A stretch of 61,256 bases of DNA from Deltaproteobacteria bacterium (GCA_016235345.1 JACRLG010000023.1:275479-336734), one strand, 5' to 3'; counted from the first letter of the stretch, positions 45,474 to 54,439 are shown. Notes: generated by a model not told the origin, from the letters alone. Translations and numbers: made by a program.

Positions 45474-45596
45474 GGAGGCTTCGCAAAATCGCCGGATGCT
45501 GCGTCAGGCTTCTCGGGCGGCGTGCTCACGTGCAAAAAGCACGCTCCGCCGCCGCCAGCTCGCCTTCCTTGCCTGCGGCGATTTTTCAAAGCCTCC
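45474..45596 (+). repeat. Hairpin element, copy G
   Basis: The outer stem is GGAGGCTTcgcAAAATCGC with GCGATTTTtcaAAGCCTCC: 8 bp, a 3x3 loop, 8 bp. The inner stem is GGCGGCG with CGCCGCC and a GTGCTcacGTGC apex. The words CTGCGTCAGG and CGCCTTCCTTGC match other copies. It starts one base after the purH stop and precedes the YgiQ-like gene. Confidence 0.83.
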
Positions 45597-45701
45597 TGGC
45601 AAGCGGCGGATGTCAGGTCAGGAAGTTGGGGCGGCTTGAGTGGCTCCGTTGTTCTGTCAGATGGGTTTTGCGATTTTCTTCCATCCCGTTGGAGCTTCCC
45701 C

Positions 45702-47387
45702 TTGTTCCTTCCAATGTCAATTGAAGAGATGCGCCGCCTTGGCTGGAAGGCCCTGGACGTCATAATCGTCACGGGCGACGCCTACGTGGATTCCCCCCAC
45801 GTGGGCGCGGCCCTGGTGGGAAAGGCCTTGGTGAAGGCCGGGTTCCGGGTGGGGATCATCGCCCAGCCGGACGTGAACGGCGACCGGGACATCACCCGCC
45901 TTGGGGAGCCCCTTCTTTTCTGGGGGGTGACGGCGGGCTGCACGGATTCCCTTGTGGCCAACTACACGGCAAGCGGCAAGAAGCGCAGAAGCTGCGACTT
46001 CACGCCGGGAGGCGTCAACGATCACCGTCCCGACCGGGCGACAATAGCCTATTCCAACTTGATCCGCCGCTTTTACAAGGACACCCGGCCCATAGTGCTG
46101 GGAGGCGTCGAGGCGAGCCTTCGGCGGGTCACCCATTACGATTTCCTTGCGGGAAGCCTCAGGCGATCGGTGCTTTTCGACGCCAAGGCCGACGTTCTGG
46201 TCTACGGCATGGGCGAAACAACGGCGGTGGCCCTGGCCCGGCGATTCGGGGCGGGGCGGGATTATTCGGACATCAAAGGGATCTGCTACGCCGCCTCCAA
46301 CAAGCCCCAGGGCTTCGCCGAGCTTCCCTCCCACGCGGAGGCCGCAGCCGACGCCGGGGTTTTCGAGGCCATGTTCCGGGACTTCCACAAGGCGCACGTT
46401 GAGGGCCGGGGCCTTGTCCAGAAGATCGACACCCGCTGGCTGGTCATCAACCCGCCGCCCCCGCCGCCCTCCACGCAGGAGCTTGATTCCTTCTACGACG
46501 CGGGTTTCGAGCGCGACCAACATCCTTCCTACGCTGGCATGGGCGGGGTGAAGGCCCTGGACACCATAAGGTTTTCGCTTTCCACCCACAGGGGATGCTT
46601 CGGCGGGTGCAGGTTCTGCGCCATCGCCTTTCACGAGGGCCGGACCGTGGTTTCAAGAAGCCCGGAATCCCTTTTGAACGAGGCGGCCCGGCTTTCCGTG
46701 CTTCCCGCCTTCACAGGGCAGATAAGGGACTTGGGCGGCCCCACCGCCAACATGTACAGGATGGGCTGCGAACGCTCCCCAGAAAAAATCTGCGTGCGGG
46801 AAAGCTGCCTTTTTCCCTCCCCCTGCCGTTTTCTGCGGAAAAGCCACGAGCCCCTTCTGGCCCTTTACGAGAAAATCGGCGGAGTGCGAAAGGTGAAGGC
46901 CGTCACAGTCGGCTCCGGCATAAGGCACGATCTGGTGATGGCCGACCGCTCCTTTGGACGGGAATATCTCTACACCCTCGCGGCCCGCCACGTGTCCGGC
47001 CTTCTGAAGGTGGCCCCGGAGCACAGCGAGGAAAGCGTATTGAGGCTCATGGGAAAGCCCGGCCCGGAAAGCCTTCTGGAGTTTTCGTCGCTTTTTTACG
47101 ATTTTTGCGCTGATTGCGGCAAAAGGCAGTATCTCACCCATTATTTCATGGCGGCCCATCCGGGCTGCACCCAGGAAAACATGCGCCGCCTGTCGGTTTT
47201 CTGCCGGGACTCCCTTGAAATCAGGCCAGCGCAGGTGCAGATTTTCACCCCCACGCCCTCCACCTTCTCCACCCTCATGTACGTGACCGGAAAAGACCCC
47301 AAGACCGGCGAAAAAATCTTCGTGGAAAAATCCGCAAAGGGCAGGGAAGCCCAAAAAGCCGCCCTCACCGGATTTCGTTCTACATAA
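45702..47387 (+). CDS. YgiQ-family radical SAM protein
   Basis: 561 residues. I chose the TTG at 45702: GGAG lies 7 nt upstream, and the reading LFLPMSIEEM keeps the FLP-x-EM-GW start conserved in YgiQ proteins. A longer frame upstream runs through hairpin element G and is spurious. VTGDAYVDSPHVG follows. The cluster motif is CFGGCRFC and the C-terminal part has DCGKRQYLTHYFMAAHPGC. The family is widespread but its reaction is unknown. Cotranscription with the next gene (80 nt gap) is possible. Confidence 0.85.
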   Translation: MFLPMSIEEMRRLGWKALDVIIVTGDAYVDSPHVGAALVGKALVKAGFRVGIIAQPDVNGDRDITRLGEPLLFWGVTAGCTDSLVANYTASGKKRRSCDFTPGGVNDHRPDRATIAYSNLIRRFYKDTRPIVLGGVEASLRRVTHYDFLAGSLRRSVLFDAKADVLVYGMGETTAVALARRFGAGRDYSDIKGICYAASNKPQGFAELPSHAEAAADAGVFEAMFRDFHKAHVEGRGLVQKIDTRWLVINPPPPPPSTQELDSFYDAGFERDQHPSYAGMGGVKALDTIRFSLSTHRGCFGGCRFCAIAFHEGRTVVSRSPESLLNEAARLSVLPAFTGQIRDLGGPTANMYRMGCERSPEKICVRESCLFPSPCRFLRKSHEPLLALYEKIGGVRKVKAVTVGSGIRHDLVMADRSFGREYLYTLAARHVSGLLKVAPEHSEESVLRLMGKPGPESLLEFSSLFYDFCADCGKRQYLTHYFMAAHPGCTQENMRRLSVFCRDSLEIRPAQVQIFTPTPSTFSTLMYVTGKDPKTGEKIFVEKSAKGREAQKAALTGFRST

Positions 47388-47467
47388 GCCTTGCGCCTGT
47401 TGCTTTTGCCCGCCGTTTTTTGTTAGTGTTTTTGAGGGGTAAAAAAAATTCCTTCCCGGAGAATCCC

Positions 47468-48559
47468 ATGAAAAAACTGCAGGCTGGCCGGACTCAAAAG
47501 TCCAAAAAGACGCTGTTTCTCGCAATAGGCGCGGTTCTTGTCTTCGCCGCCGCTGTGGCCCTGTTTTTCTGGCTCACCCGCGACGCCGATCAGGATTACG
47601 TTTTTGAGAAAAACTACGGCGTGAGCTTTTCGGACGCTGTAAAGGGCCGGGAGATGATGGCCCAGGCTCAGCCTGGAGACACCACCCTTGCAGCCTCCAA
47701 CCCCCTGGCCGGGGTCAATCTCCACCAGTTTTTCACCGAGGACTTCGCGGCCAACCCCTTCACCCTGAAGTTTTTCCGCTACATCACCCAGCTTTTCGGC
47801 GACAGCAAGGACAGGGCCGACGCCCTCAGAAGGGCCAGGGAGTACATCTTCTCGCAGCTTCCAGCAAACGAGGCGGAAAAGGTCTACGCCCTTTACGTGA
47901 AATACCTGGATTGCGAAATCGCCCTGATGAGCGAGCAGAGGGGCTGGGGAGACCCCAAGTCCACCGAGGAGGTCCTGGCCTATCTCAGAAAGGCCCAGGA
48001 ATTCCGCCGCCAGCAGTTGGGAGTCGAGACCGCCGACGCACTTTTCGGGCCGGAAGTGAAGATTCAGGAATACAAGGTGAGGCGCGGAGCCATAGTGGCC
48101 GACAAGGAGCTTAACGGGAAGGACAAGGAAGAGGCGCTCGGAAGGCTCACCTCCGACATGTGGGGCGACGAGGCCCAGGCCGTCGAGGAGTACGCCAACC
48201 CCTACAACCGCTACCGGGAAAAGCTCGAAATCTACCAGAAAGACTTGGCCGAGCTTCCCACCGAGGCCGAACGTGCGGCTCTGGACAGGGAATTCCGGCA
48301 GCAGTTTTTCGACGCCGAGCAGGTGAAGGCCCTGGATGCCGTGGACGCCCAGCTTGCGGCGGAGAAAAAGGCCGAGGCTTCCTTCCAGGCGGCCAGAAGC
48401 CAGGTGGAAAAGGACCCCTCCCTTACGGCGGAGGAAAAGGAGCAGAAGATCAAGGATATGGGAACCCGGATGCTTGGCCAGGAAAGCGCCGAGGCCCTTT
48501 CGCGGCGGGAGGCCATGGAGAAGGGCAAGGCGGAACTTATGAAGAAGCACGGTAAATAG
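47468..48559 (+). CDS. Lipase secretion chaperone (LifO)-like membrane-anchored protein
   Basis: 363 residues from the ATG after CCGGAG. A short cytoplasmic stretch, a membrane helix at ~15-36, then a long helical, charged periplasmic part. IFSQLPANEAEKVYALYVKYLDCEIAL and REFRQQFFDAEQVKALDAVD fall where lipase foldases have their LP-x2-A and R-F-G/A-x2-E-A motifs. The classical RxxFDY motif is only loosely kept (FFRYITQLFGD). No lipase gene lies nearby. If it is a foldase, its client is encoded elsewhere. Hairpin element F starts two bases after the stop. Confidence 0.55.
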   Translation: MKKLQAGRTQKSKKTLFLAIGAVLVFAAAVALFFWLTRDADQDYVFEKNYGVSFSDAVKGREMMAQAQPGDTTLAASNPLAGVNLHQFFTEDFAANPFTLKFFRYITQLFGDSKDRADALRRAREYIFSQLPANEAEKVYALYVKYLDCEIALMSEQRGWGDPKSTEEVLAYLRKAQEFRRQQLGVETADALFGPEVKIQEYKVRRGAIVADKELNGKDKEEALGRLTSDMWGDEAQAVEEYANPYNRYREKLEIYQKDLAELPTEAERAALDREFRQQFFDAEQVKALDAVDAQLAAEKKAEASFQAARSQVEKDPSLTAEEKEQKIKDMGTRMLGQESAEALSRREAMEKGKAELMKKHGK

Positions 48560-48561
48560 GG

Positions 48562-48685
48562 CAGGGCGTCCACAAGAGCGAACTGCTGTGTCAGGCAATT
48601 TCGGGCGGGTCGGCATGTACTTTGTGTACTATGCCTCCCCGTCCGAAACCGCCTTCCTTGCATTTCATCTCTTGTGACCGCCCTG
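48562..48685 (+). repeat. Hairpin element, copy F
   Basis: The outer stem is CAGGGCGtccACAAGAG with CTCTTGTgacCGCCCTG: 7 bp, a 3x3 loop, 7 bp. The inner stem pairs TTTCGGGCGGG with CCCGTCCGAAA (one G-T) and the apex is GTACTTTGTGTAC. The words GCGAACTGCTGTGTCAG and CTTCCTTGCATTTCAT are the cleanest of the family. In sense with the upstream gene, two bases after its TAG. Confidence 0.87.
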
Positions 48686-48712
48686 CCCCTTGAGGTTGCG
48701 ACATTCGCGCAC

Positions 48713-48799
48713 TTTGCATTTCATCGTTTTTATCCAGGCTTGGGCCGGGGCTGTTTTCAGGTTCCCGCGCCTTGCGGCTCATCGCTTGTGACCGCCCTG
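48713..48799 (+). repeat. Two solitary right ends of the hairpin element
   Basis: TTTGCATTTCATCGTTTTT-atc-CAGGCTT (48713-48741) and GCCTTGCGGCTCATCGCTTGT... ending CGCCCTG (48769-48799) match the right-hand quarter of the element. Neither has a partner arm nearby. With copy F they form a cluster in a 436 nt spacer that contains no gene. Confidence 0.7.
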
Positions 48800-48862
48800 C
48801 TTTGGCTGTGTGATGCCAATTAGGCGGGTTTCGACATGGTTTTTGTGTTATAAACAGAATTC

Positions 48863-48906
48863 GTAGGTTGGGTGGTTCTTGGCCGCAAGGACAAGGTTCA
48901 CCCAAC
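48863..48906. repeat. GTAGGTTGGGTG palindrome, copy 4
   Basis: GTAGGTTGGGTGGTTC on the left and GGTTCACCCAAC on the right, with an inner CTTGgccgCAAG hairpin, followed by eight T. It could also act as a terminator for transcripts from the left. Confidence 0.8.
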
Positions 48907-48995
48907 ATTTTTTTTGAGCCACAGCCCGATTGCCGGGTGATTATGCAACCGGCCCGGCGAAAAGTATTTCAGCCTTGTTCGAGTTGTTGGAGAAA

Positions 48996-50297
48996 ATGAC
49001 CAAACCGAAGATGAAAAAAGGCGGGCGGGAATATCTTCCGGCCCTTGCGGCGGACGAGAGGGGCAACATCCTGGAGCTTCCGGGCTACGCCGCCTGCGGT
49101 GCGAGCGGGGAACTGGTTGCGCCGCTTGGGAAGGCCGAAACAGAGCCTTTGCCCCACGGCTCGGAAATGATGATGCTTCCGGGCAGGTCCCCGCTGGTTT
49201 TTGACCTCGACCGGAATGAAATGGCGGTCCTGCGGGAAAACCCCTTTTCGCCCGGTGAAAGGCTTTTCGCCGTAGCCGCCTTCAACGCCCCTGCCTGGCT
49301 GGTCACCCGCACAGCCGCCTTTTCGGAAGATGAAAACGCGGGCCCCCTGCCTCTTTTCGCTTACGGGGCCGTGGGCTGGGGCCGGGGCGGGGCGAGAAGC
49401 GCCGTCACCCTGGTGGACGCCTCCCAGAGGCAGAACCTGCGGCTCATGCCGCTTTCAAGGGTCAAAACCGGGGTGGCCAAGGTGCGCAAGGCCCTGCCGG
49501 ACAACCGCCTTGCCCGGCACCTGGAAAAATGCGCCCTGGTTTACGGCTGCCCCGCAGCCAAGAACTTCTTCCTGGGCCGGGAGGAAGCGCCCCTTCCCAC
49601 CGCCCCGGCCTGCAACGCCAGGTGCCTTGGCTGCATAAGCCTTCAAAAGGACTCGGAAATCCCCTCCACCCAGGACCGCATCGCCTTCATGCCCACGCCG
49701 GAGGAAATCGCCGGAGTGGCCCTTTTTCATCTGGCCCGCGTCCCCAAGGGCGTGGTGAGTTTCGGCCAGGGCTGCGAGGGCGACCCCCTGCTGGCGGCCA
49801 GCGTAATCGCCCCGGCGGTGCGCCTTATTAGAGCCGCCACGGACGTCGGCACCATAAACATCAACACCAACGCCGGGGCCACGGCACTTTGGGAGCAGTG
49901 CGCCGACGCCGGAATGGACAGCATCCGGGTCAGCATGAACTCGGCCCGGAAATGCTGCTACGAGGCCTATTTCCGGCCCTCCTACTCCTTTTCGGACGTC
50001 CTGGCCTCCATCGATCTGGCGCTTTCCCGCAAAATCTGGGTTTCCATAAATTACCTCAGCATGGCGGGCTTCACCGACTCTGCCCAGGAGTCGGAGGCCC
50101 TTTTCGATTTTCTCGCCCGGCATCCCATCAATTTCATCCAGTGGAGAAACCTCAATTTCGACCCCCTTCTATATCATTCCCTGATGAACAAGGCCGACGC
50201 CTCCGACCGGCCCCTTGGCATGAAAAGGCTTCTGGCCGAAATTCGTCGCAGATTCCCGCAAGTCGGCTTCGGCTACTTCAACCCGGCCCTCAGGTGA
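48996..50297 (+). CDS. Radical SAM protein, unusual N-terminal domain
   Basis: 433 residues from the ATG at 48996, though the start is uncertain (a GGAG lies only 2 nt upstream; an in-frame TTG 66 nt earlier exists). Residues ~1-165 form an N-terminal region without recognised motifs (YLPALAADERGNILELPGY). CNARCLGC (CxxxCxxC) is at ~210, followed by VSFGQGCEGDPLL and NINTNAG of the radical SAM barrel. The C-terminus lacks extra cysteines. Substrate unknown; I know the layout from uncharacterised deltaproteobacterial proteins. A hairpin follows that could terminate it. Confidence 0.75.
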   Translation: MTKPKMKKGGREYLPALAADERGNILELPGYAACGASGELVAPLGKAETEPLPHGSEMMMLPGRSPLVFDLDRNEMAVLRENPFSPGERLFAVAAFNAPAWLVTRTAAFSEDENAGPLPLFAYGAVGWGRGGARSAVTLVDASQRQNLRLMPLSRVKTGVAKVRKALPDNRLARHLEKCALVYGCPAAKNFFLGREEAPLPTAPACNARCLGCISLQKDSEIPSTQDRIAFMPTPEEIAGVALFHLARVPKGVVSFGQGCEGDPLLAASVIAPAVRLIRAATDVGTININTNAGATALWEQCADAGMDSIRVSMNSARKCCYEAYFRPSYSFSDVLASIDLALSRKIWVSINYLSMAGFTDSAQESEALFDFLARHPINFIQWRNLNFDPLLYHSLMNKADASDRPLGMKRLLAEIRRRFPQVGFGYFNPALR

Positions 50298-50335
50298 CCG
50301 GTGCGATTGGCAAAGGATGGCTCGAATGATCTGAC

Positions 50336-50378
50336 GGTAAGGGGAGAACCTTTTTATGTTGAAGGCTCTCCCCTTGCC
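50336..50378. terminator. Bidirectional hairpin between convergent genes
   Basis: GGTAAGGGGAGAACC pairs with GGCTCTCCCCTTGCC over 15 positions, one a G-T and one a mismatch. The loop on the plus strand contains TTTTTATG. It lies between the radical SAM gene and the TonB receptor gene. No strong T-run on either side. Confidence 0.6.
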
Positions 50379-50397
50379 GGTACGCGTGAGGCGAAAA

Positions 50398-52569
50398 TCA
50401 AAGATCGAATCTCATCCCTCCGAAGGCGGTGGCTCCGCTTCCGGGCAGCATGTCTATGTAGTAATATTCCTCGTTAAGTATGTTTTCCACACCCAAGTAT
50501 GCCTTGGCGTGCCTGCCGATTTCCACGTTAACCCGCGCGTTCCATAAAAAGTAGCTGTCCAGGCTCTTTTTAACGGCCACGAGATGCTTGTTGTCGGCTG
50601 CGTCCGCGTGGTCGTAGAAGGTCTGCGCTCCTATCCAGGAGCCGTCGGTTTCCAGGGTGATCCCGAAAGGGGCCTTGTATGAAAGGCCCGCGTCCAGCTT
50701 GTATTGGGGCCGGTATGGAAGCTCGTCCGGGGTGTAGGTGAGGCTTCGGAAATAGGTGTTGGTGAGGGTCACCGGGCTGTCCACGCTTGTATCAAGATAT
50801 GAGTAGGCGATTTTGCCCGAAAGGCCGGAAAGTATTTCGCCCGAAAGGGAGATTTCAAAGCCCTGCATAGCCGCTTCCGAGTACTGCTCGAAGCGGCCAA
50901 GAAGGTTGTCGAAATTGATGCAGTTTTCCACGTCATCGTAAAACAGGGCTATTTCAAGGCTGGCCTTGGGAGAGAAGGCCCAGTCGCAGCCTGTTTCGTA
51001 GTGGGTTGTGGTCTGTTCTATAAGGTTTGGGTCGCCTAAGGGGCCTATTACGCCTGCTGAGTAAAGATTGCGCATGGTGGGAAAGCGCACCTTGGTTCCT
51101 GCTGTGGCGAAAAGGCTTAAGGTGTCGGTGGCGTCAAATCTTAAGCCCGCCTGGGGACAGAAGGCGGAGAGGTCGCGCCCGGCGTCTTCAATCACCACTC
51201 CGGCCTGCTTCCGGTAATCCTTGTCGAACATGTCGTAGCTCGCGCCGAGATTGGCCGTAAGGGCCTTGGTGATGCACCAGCGGTAGTCGGCGGAAAATGA
51301 GTAGGTAAAGCTTTCATAGGCGTCTTCCGCCCCATACAGGAAGTTTTCCTCGTGAACGTCTTTTTTGGCCGAGATTCCAAGCCCCAACAAATGGGATGAA
51401 TTAAAGCGCAGAAAGCCGTTCATCACCGCGCCCGTGTCGTAGTCGTCGTAAAGGGAGGGACCGGAAGGCGGCGAAAGGCGGTCCTGGGTGGTGTAATCGG
51501 AGCCGTCGTAGGTGTCCAAGACGTTTCGATAGCCGTCGTAATAGATGCGGGTTTTTAGCGAGAAGGCTTCGCAGAAGCGGGATTCTTCTATCAGGTTAAC
51601 GGTGTGGCGCTCCCATTCGGTGAACCTCCAGTACCGGGGGAACCAGAAAAATCCCTTCTTGTGCTCCCGGTAGATGGGAACGGGCGGCACGCCGTACTCG
51701 TCCTTGTAGTATTCGGCGGAAAGCCCGATCTTGTGATCCTGATTGATGGAAAAATCGCCGGTGAAACTTACTGTCTTCCTGTCGTAATCGCCGTTGTCGC
51801 GGATGCCGGTATCGGTCGCTATTGGCTCGTTTCCGGGTTTCGCCGGGTTGGAGGGGGCCTTGGCCATGCTGGCCAGAACGGAGCGAGGCAGCGTGAAATC
51901 CTCCGCCAGCTTGAAACCGTCCGACTGCTTCATGCTCGCGCCAAGAAAATAGCTGAACCTGCCCACGGTGTTGCCGTGGGTGGCGGAAGCGCCATAAGTG
52001 GAGCCCTCGGCGGCCTCGAAATTGGCGGAAAGGCTTGGCCTGGCGCTTCCCTTTTTGGTGATTATCTCGATCACGCCGCCTAAGGCGTTGCCGCCGTAAA
52101 GGGGCGAGGCAAGGCCCTTTATCACGCGGATTTCTGCGATGTTGTGAACCGGGATGTCGGTTAAGTTGACAAGTCCCTCGTAGGGAACGCCTAAGGGCAT
52201 TCCGTCCATGAGTATCTGGACGCTTTCCTGCTCAAAACCCCGTATGGTGGCGTAATAGCCGGTCTTGGTGCGGCCCTGGCGGAAAACGACTCCAGGGACG
52301 AGTTTTAAGGCCTCGCCCAGGTTGGTTGCGTGCTCGCGCTCTATGTCGGCTGCCGTAACCACGCTGACCGTTCCCATGGCCTGGGGGGACTCGCTTTTAA
52401 CCAGCACGGTGATCTCGCCTAAGTCAAATACTTGGTGATCCTTTGATTTCCCGGCATCATCGGCCCAAACAGGGTGAGCGCAAAAAAAGGAAGCGCTAAA
52501 AAATCCCGCCAGGGTAAGGGTTTTGAGCCCAAGCCCGAGGCTCTTTTTAAAGGGGATTATGCAATTCAT
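50398..52569 (-). CDS. TonB-dependent outer-membrane receptor
   Basis: 723 residues, with GGAGG ahead of the ATG. The signal peptide ends near HPVWA. The TonB box region is likely ITVLVKS (residues ~53-60). The plug has LKLVPGVVFRQGR, IRGFEQESVQILMDGMPLG and LYGGNALGGVIEI. The barrel shows repeated aromatic strands and the C-terminal NILNEEYYYIDMLPG and RFDL. It imports a large or scarce ligand across the outer membrane. No siderophore or cobalamin genes are adjacent. The lipoprotein gene upstream is its likely operon partner (36 nt gap), which hints at a metal or cofactor ligand, but the ligand cannot be named from sequence. Confidence 0.9.
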   Translation of the reverse strand: MNCIIPFKKSLGLGLKTLTLAGFFSASFFCAHPVWADDAGKSKDHQVFDLGEITVLVKSESPQAMGTVSVVTAADIEREHATNLGEALKLVPGVVFRQGRTKTGYYATIRGFEQESVQILMDGMPLGVPYEGLVNLTDIPVHNIAEIRVIKGLASPLYGGNALGGVIEIITKKGSARPSLSANFEAAEGSTYGASATHGNTVGRFSYFLGASMKQSDGFKLAEDFTLPRSVLASMAKAPSNPAKPGNEPIATDTGIRDNGDYDRKTVSFTGDFSINQDHKIGLSAEYYKDEYGVPPVPIYREHKKGFFWFPRYWRFTEWERHTVNLIEESRFCEAFSLKTRIYYDGYRNVLDTYDGSDYTTQDRLSPPSGPSLYDDYDTGAVMNGFLRFNSSHLLGLGISAKKDVHEENFLYGAEDAYESFTYSFSADYRWCITKALTANLGASYDMFDKDYRKQAGVVIEDAGRDLSAFCPQAGLRFDATDTLSLFATAGTKVRFPTMRNLYSAGVIGPLGDPNLIEQTTTHYETGCDWAFSPKASLEIALFYDDVENCINFDNLLGRFEQYSEAAMQGFEISLSGEILSGLSGKIAYSYLDTSVDSPVTLTNTYFRSLTYTPDELPYRPQYKLDAGLSYKAPFGITLETDGSWIGAQTFYDHADAADNKHLVAVKKSLDSYFLWNARVNVEIGRHAKAYLGVENILNEEYYYIDMLPGSGATAFGGMRFDL

Positions 52570-52605
52570 ATTATTCCTCCGCTTTTCACACTGGTTATTT
52601 GTCTG

Positions 52606-53610
52606 TCAGAATACATCAATTTCATAAATCCGTTTCACCGAGCGGCCCCCGGTGCTGTCCTCCCTGACAGCGGTCATGGCGAAGCCCTCGTCCGGGTCAA
52701 GCGGTCGGCCCAGCTTTTTCATCGCGACGATCACGTTGTCGCCAAGGCGCGAGTTGTAAAGCTCTCCCATTGAAAAGGACGCGCAGAAACCGTCCCGGCT
52801 CTTGACGAGAACGTACCTTTTGTAGTCGGCGGGGCTTGCCGCAACGCCGATAAGGCTCACCACGTCCCGCAAAAGCACGCCCTCGAAGGCGAACAGGCCG
52901 TGGAATCCCTCGCAGTCGCCAACGTGAAGGCTTTGCTCGATGGGCACCCGGCGCAGTTTTTCAAGGTCTGTGGGCTGAACCTTCAAGGCTTTTCCGCTTG
53001 CATGGTCGTTTATGGTGAAAAAAGGCTCAGCCGGGCGCATCAAGCCATCTTTCTTGTCTTTGTAAGCGAGCATCTCGACGTCTTTGCGCTCCACCACGAT
53101 TTCCGCCACCGCGTTTACGGTGCGCCCGGCCCTAAGATCGGTTGCAATGACCAGGGTCCCGCAGCCCGCAGAAGACCCCAGGGCCTTGCCGTCCTTTTCA
53201 TAGGAAAGAAGAACGCTTCTTCCGATGCTGGAATAGAAAATCTCGCCAAAGGAGAACACCGCCTCATCCCCGGCCTTTCCCTTCACCCTTATGACCACTG
53301 CGGGCTCCCATTTGCGGGTGTGCTTCAAGCCCGCCTTGAATAGGATGTCCCGCAGAAGAACGCCTTTCAAATCCACGGTGGCGATTCGTTCGTCCGGCGT
53401 TTTCGGGTCGGATTTTTCCTTCACCAGGGTCACGGCCCTTATTTCAAATGAAGGCAAGTCCCTGATGTCTTCAGGTGAAAGAGTAAGGGTATCCTTGACC
53501 TCCCCAGTAACCACCAGATTTTCCACCGCAGGTTTTTTGGGCAGTTGTGAGCAGGAGACTAAAGCCTCTACAAAAAGCAGGAAAATGACCGGGAAAATAA
53601 GGTTTCTCAC
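52606..53610 (-). CDS. Lipoprotein with two tandem molybdopterin-oxidoreductase-like domains
   Basis: 334 residues from GTG with AAGGAG at 7 nt; the longer frame upstream lacks a ribosome site. Lipobox LVSC. Two similar halves: DLKGVLLRDILFKAGL...VFSFGEIFYSSIGRSVLLSYEKDGKAL and AFEGVLLRDVVSLIGV...SFSMGELYNSRLGDNVIVAMKKLGRPL. Each fits the core of the sulfite-oxidase-type molybdopterin fold, which is also found in small binding proteins without the cofactor. A cofactor Cys in the usual place is not evident. It probably binds the ligand taken up by the TonB receptor downstream, or a molybdenum compound; that is inference. Confidence 0.65.
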   Translation of the reverse strand: MRNLIFPVIFLLFVEALVSCSQLPKKPAVENLVVTGEVKDTLTLSPEDIRDLPSFEIRAVTLVKEKSDPKTPDERIATVDLKGVLLRDILFKAGLKHTRKWEPAVVIRVKGKAGDEAVFSFGEIFYSSIGRSVLLSYEKDGKALGSSAGCGTLVIATDLRAGRTVNAVAEIVVERKDVEMLAYKDKKDGLMRPAEPFFTINDHASGKALKVQPTDLEKLRRVPIEQSLHVGDCEGFHGLFAFEGVLLRDVVSLIGVAASPADYKRYVLVKSRDGFCASFSMGELYNSRLGDNVIVAMKKLGRPLDPDEGFAMTAVREDSTGGRSVKRIYEIDVF

Positions 53611-53762
53611 AGTATAACTCCTTAATAAATCACGATAATGCCCGCTTTTCAGGGCTGGCATGGGATCGCCTTTAATTCATACGGCCCCGCCTCTTGGAAA
53701 AGGCGGTAAAGCCTTCGCTTTCGGCCGGCCTGCATGAAAGGGAATGCATCAGAGGAAAGGCA

Positions 53763-53805
53763 GTTATATTGCTTTAACTGATACGTCAAATTGATAGTTT
53801 CTATC
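53763..53805 (-). promoter_or_regulatory. Promoter with upstream palindrome for the lipoprotein-receptor operon
   Basis: On the minus strand TTGACG, a 15 nt spacer, then TATAAC, with GATAG-ttt-CTATC (53793-53805) just upstream of the -35. A site in that position suits an activator. The transcript would have a leader of about 150 nt. I looked for cobalamin, molybdenum-cofactor and other riboswitch cores there and found none. Confidence 0.4.
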
Positions 53806-54049
53806 GAAAACCGGGGATATATTGAGAACACAAAAAGCGGACAGGAAGGAAATACTGCCGGACAGGCGGTTGGCTTGCGGCATGGCGGCCAGGGTTTTCT
53901 CGGTTTTTGTTTTATCGGCCAGGGAACATTTTCAGTCGAACTGATCATGGAGCCGCGTGCAGCTTGGTACTAACGCGGAGTGATATAGAACCCATCTCAA
54001 AAATATATTTCTATTACGATTGGCTGCAAAATCCAATGGCTGCGTCATC

Positions 54050-54101
54050 GGCGCAAAAGGTCCTCAACATGGAATAACCATGCCTCCGGTCCTTTTGCGC
54101 C
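54050..54101 (+). repeat. Divergent hairpin-element relative, copy H
   Basis: The inner stem GGCGCAAAAGG pairs with CCTTTTGCGCC and the apex is CATGGaataaCCATG. The left flank has CTGCGTCATC and the right TGGCAACCTTCCCCTTG, resembling copy G's CTGCGTCAGG and CCTTCCTTG. No clean outer stem. It lies in the ~800 nt gap between the lipoprotein and YkgJ genes. Confidence 0.5.
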
Positions 54102-54439
54102 TGGCAACCTTCCCCTTGAATTTTTCTTCATCAAAAGTCGTGGGATATCGAGGTGTTGTGGCGCGTCTTGGGCTTGGCCCGTTGTTCAGGGACGCCACAG
54201 GCCGGAGACTATCCTGCCGACCCGCCGAAAACCGGGAAGACGCCGAACACGTTGTAATTGTAAGGCTTATCTCTTACGGAAAAAAGAGCGGCGCGTATCT
54301 CGACAGCCTCATCGTGCGCCAGGGCGAACTGCACGGGCTTTTGCGGCGGCCTGGTGTGCCCGCCGACAGGCCGAAAAGTGCCCTGGCGGTTTCCGGCAAA
54401 AAAGCCTTTGATTTATCTTTCCTCCAGAATGTCCTTTAA
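54080..54439 (+). other. Possible gene remnant, low confidence
   Basis: The plus-strand frame stays open for about 120 codons. It begins inside hairpin relative H and its last 27 bases overlap the YkgJ gene. From ~54140 codon use is close to that of neighbouring genes (AENREDAEHVVIVRLISYG, SGAYLDSLIVRQGELHGLL). No homologous family recognised and no ribosome site. It may be the tail of a decayed gene or chance. Confidence 0.2.

Noticed and set aside
45522-45701. Longer N-terminus for the YgiQ-like protein
   Set aside because: The extra 60 codons run through hairpin element G and have no homologous character; a TTG with GGAG at the right distance restores the family's usual start.
53611-53762. 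Cobalamin or molybdenum-cofactor riboswitch in the leader of the lipoprotein-TonB receptor operon
   Set aside because: I read the leader on the minus strand and found no B12-box, Moco or other known core, only short GC-rich hairpins.
53649-53948. 99-codon minus-strand frame upstream of the lipoprotein gene
   Set aside because: It covers the likely promoter and leader, has no ribosome site and shows no family features.
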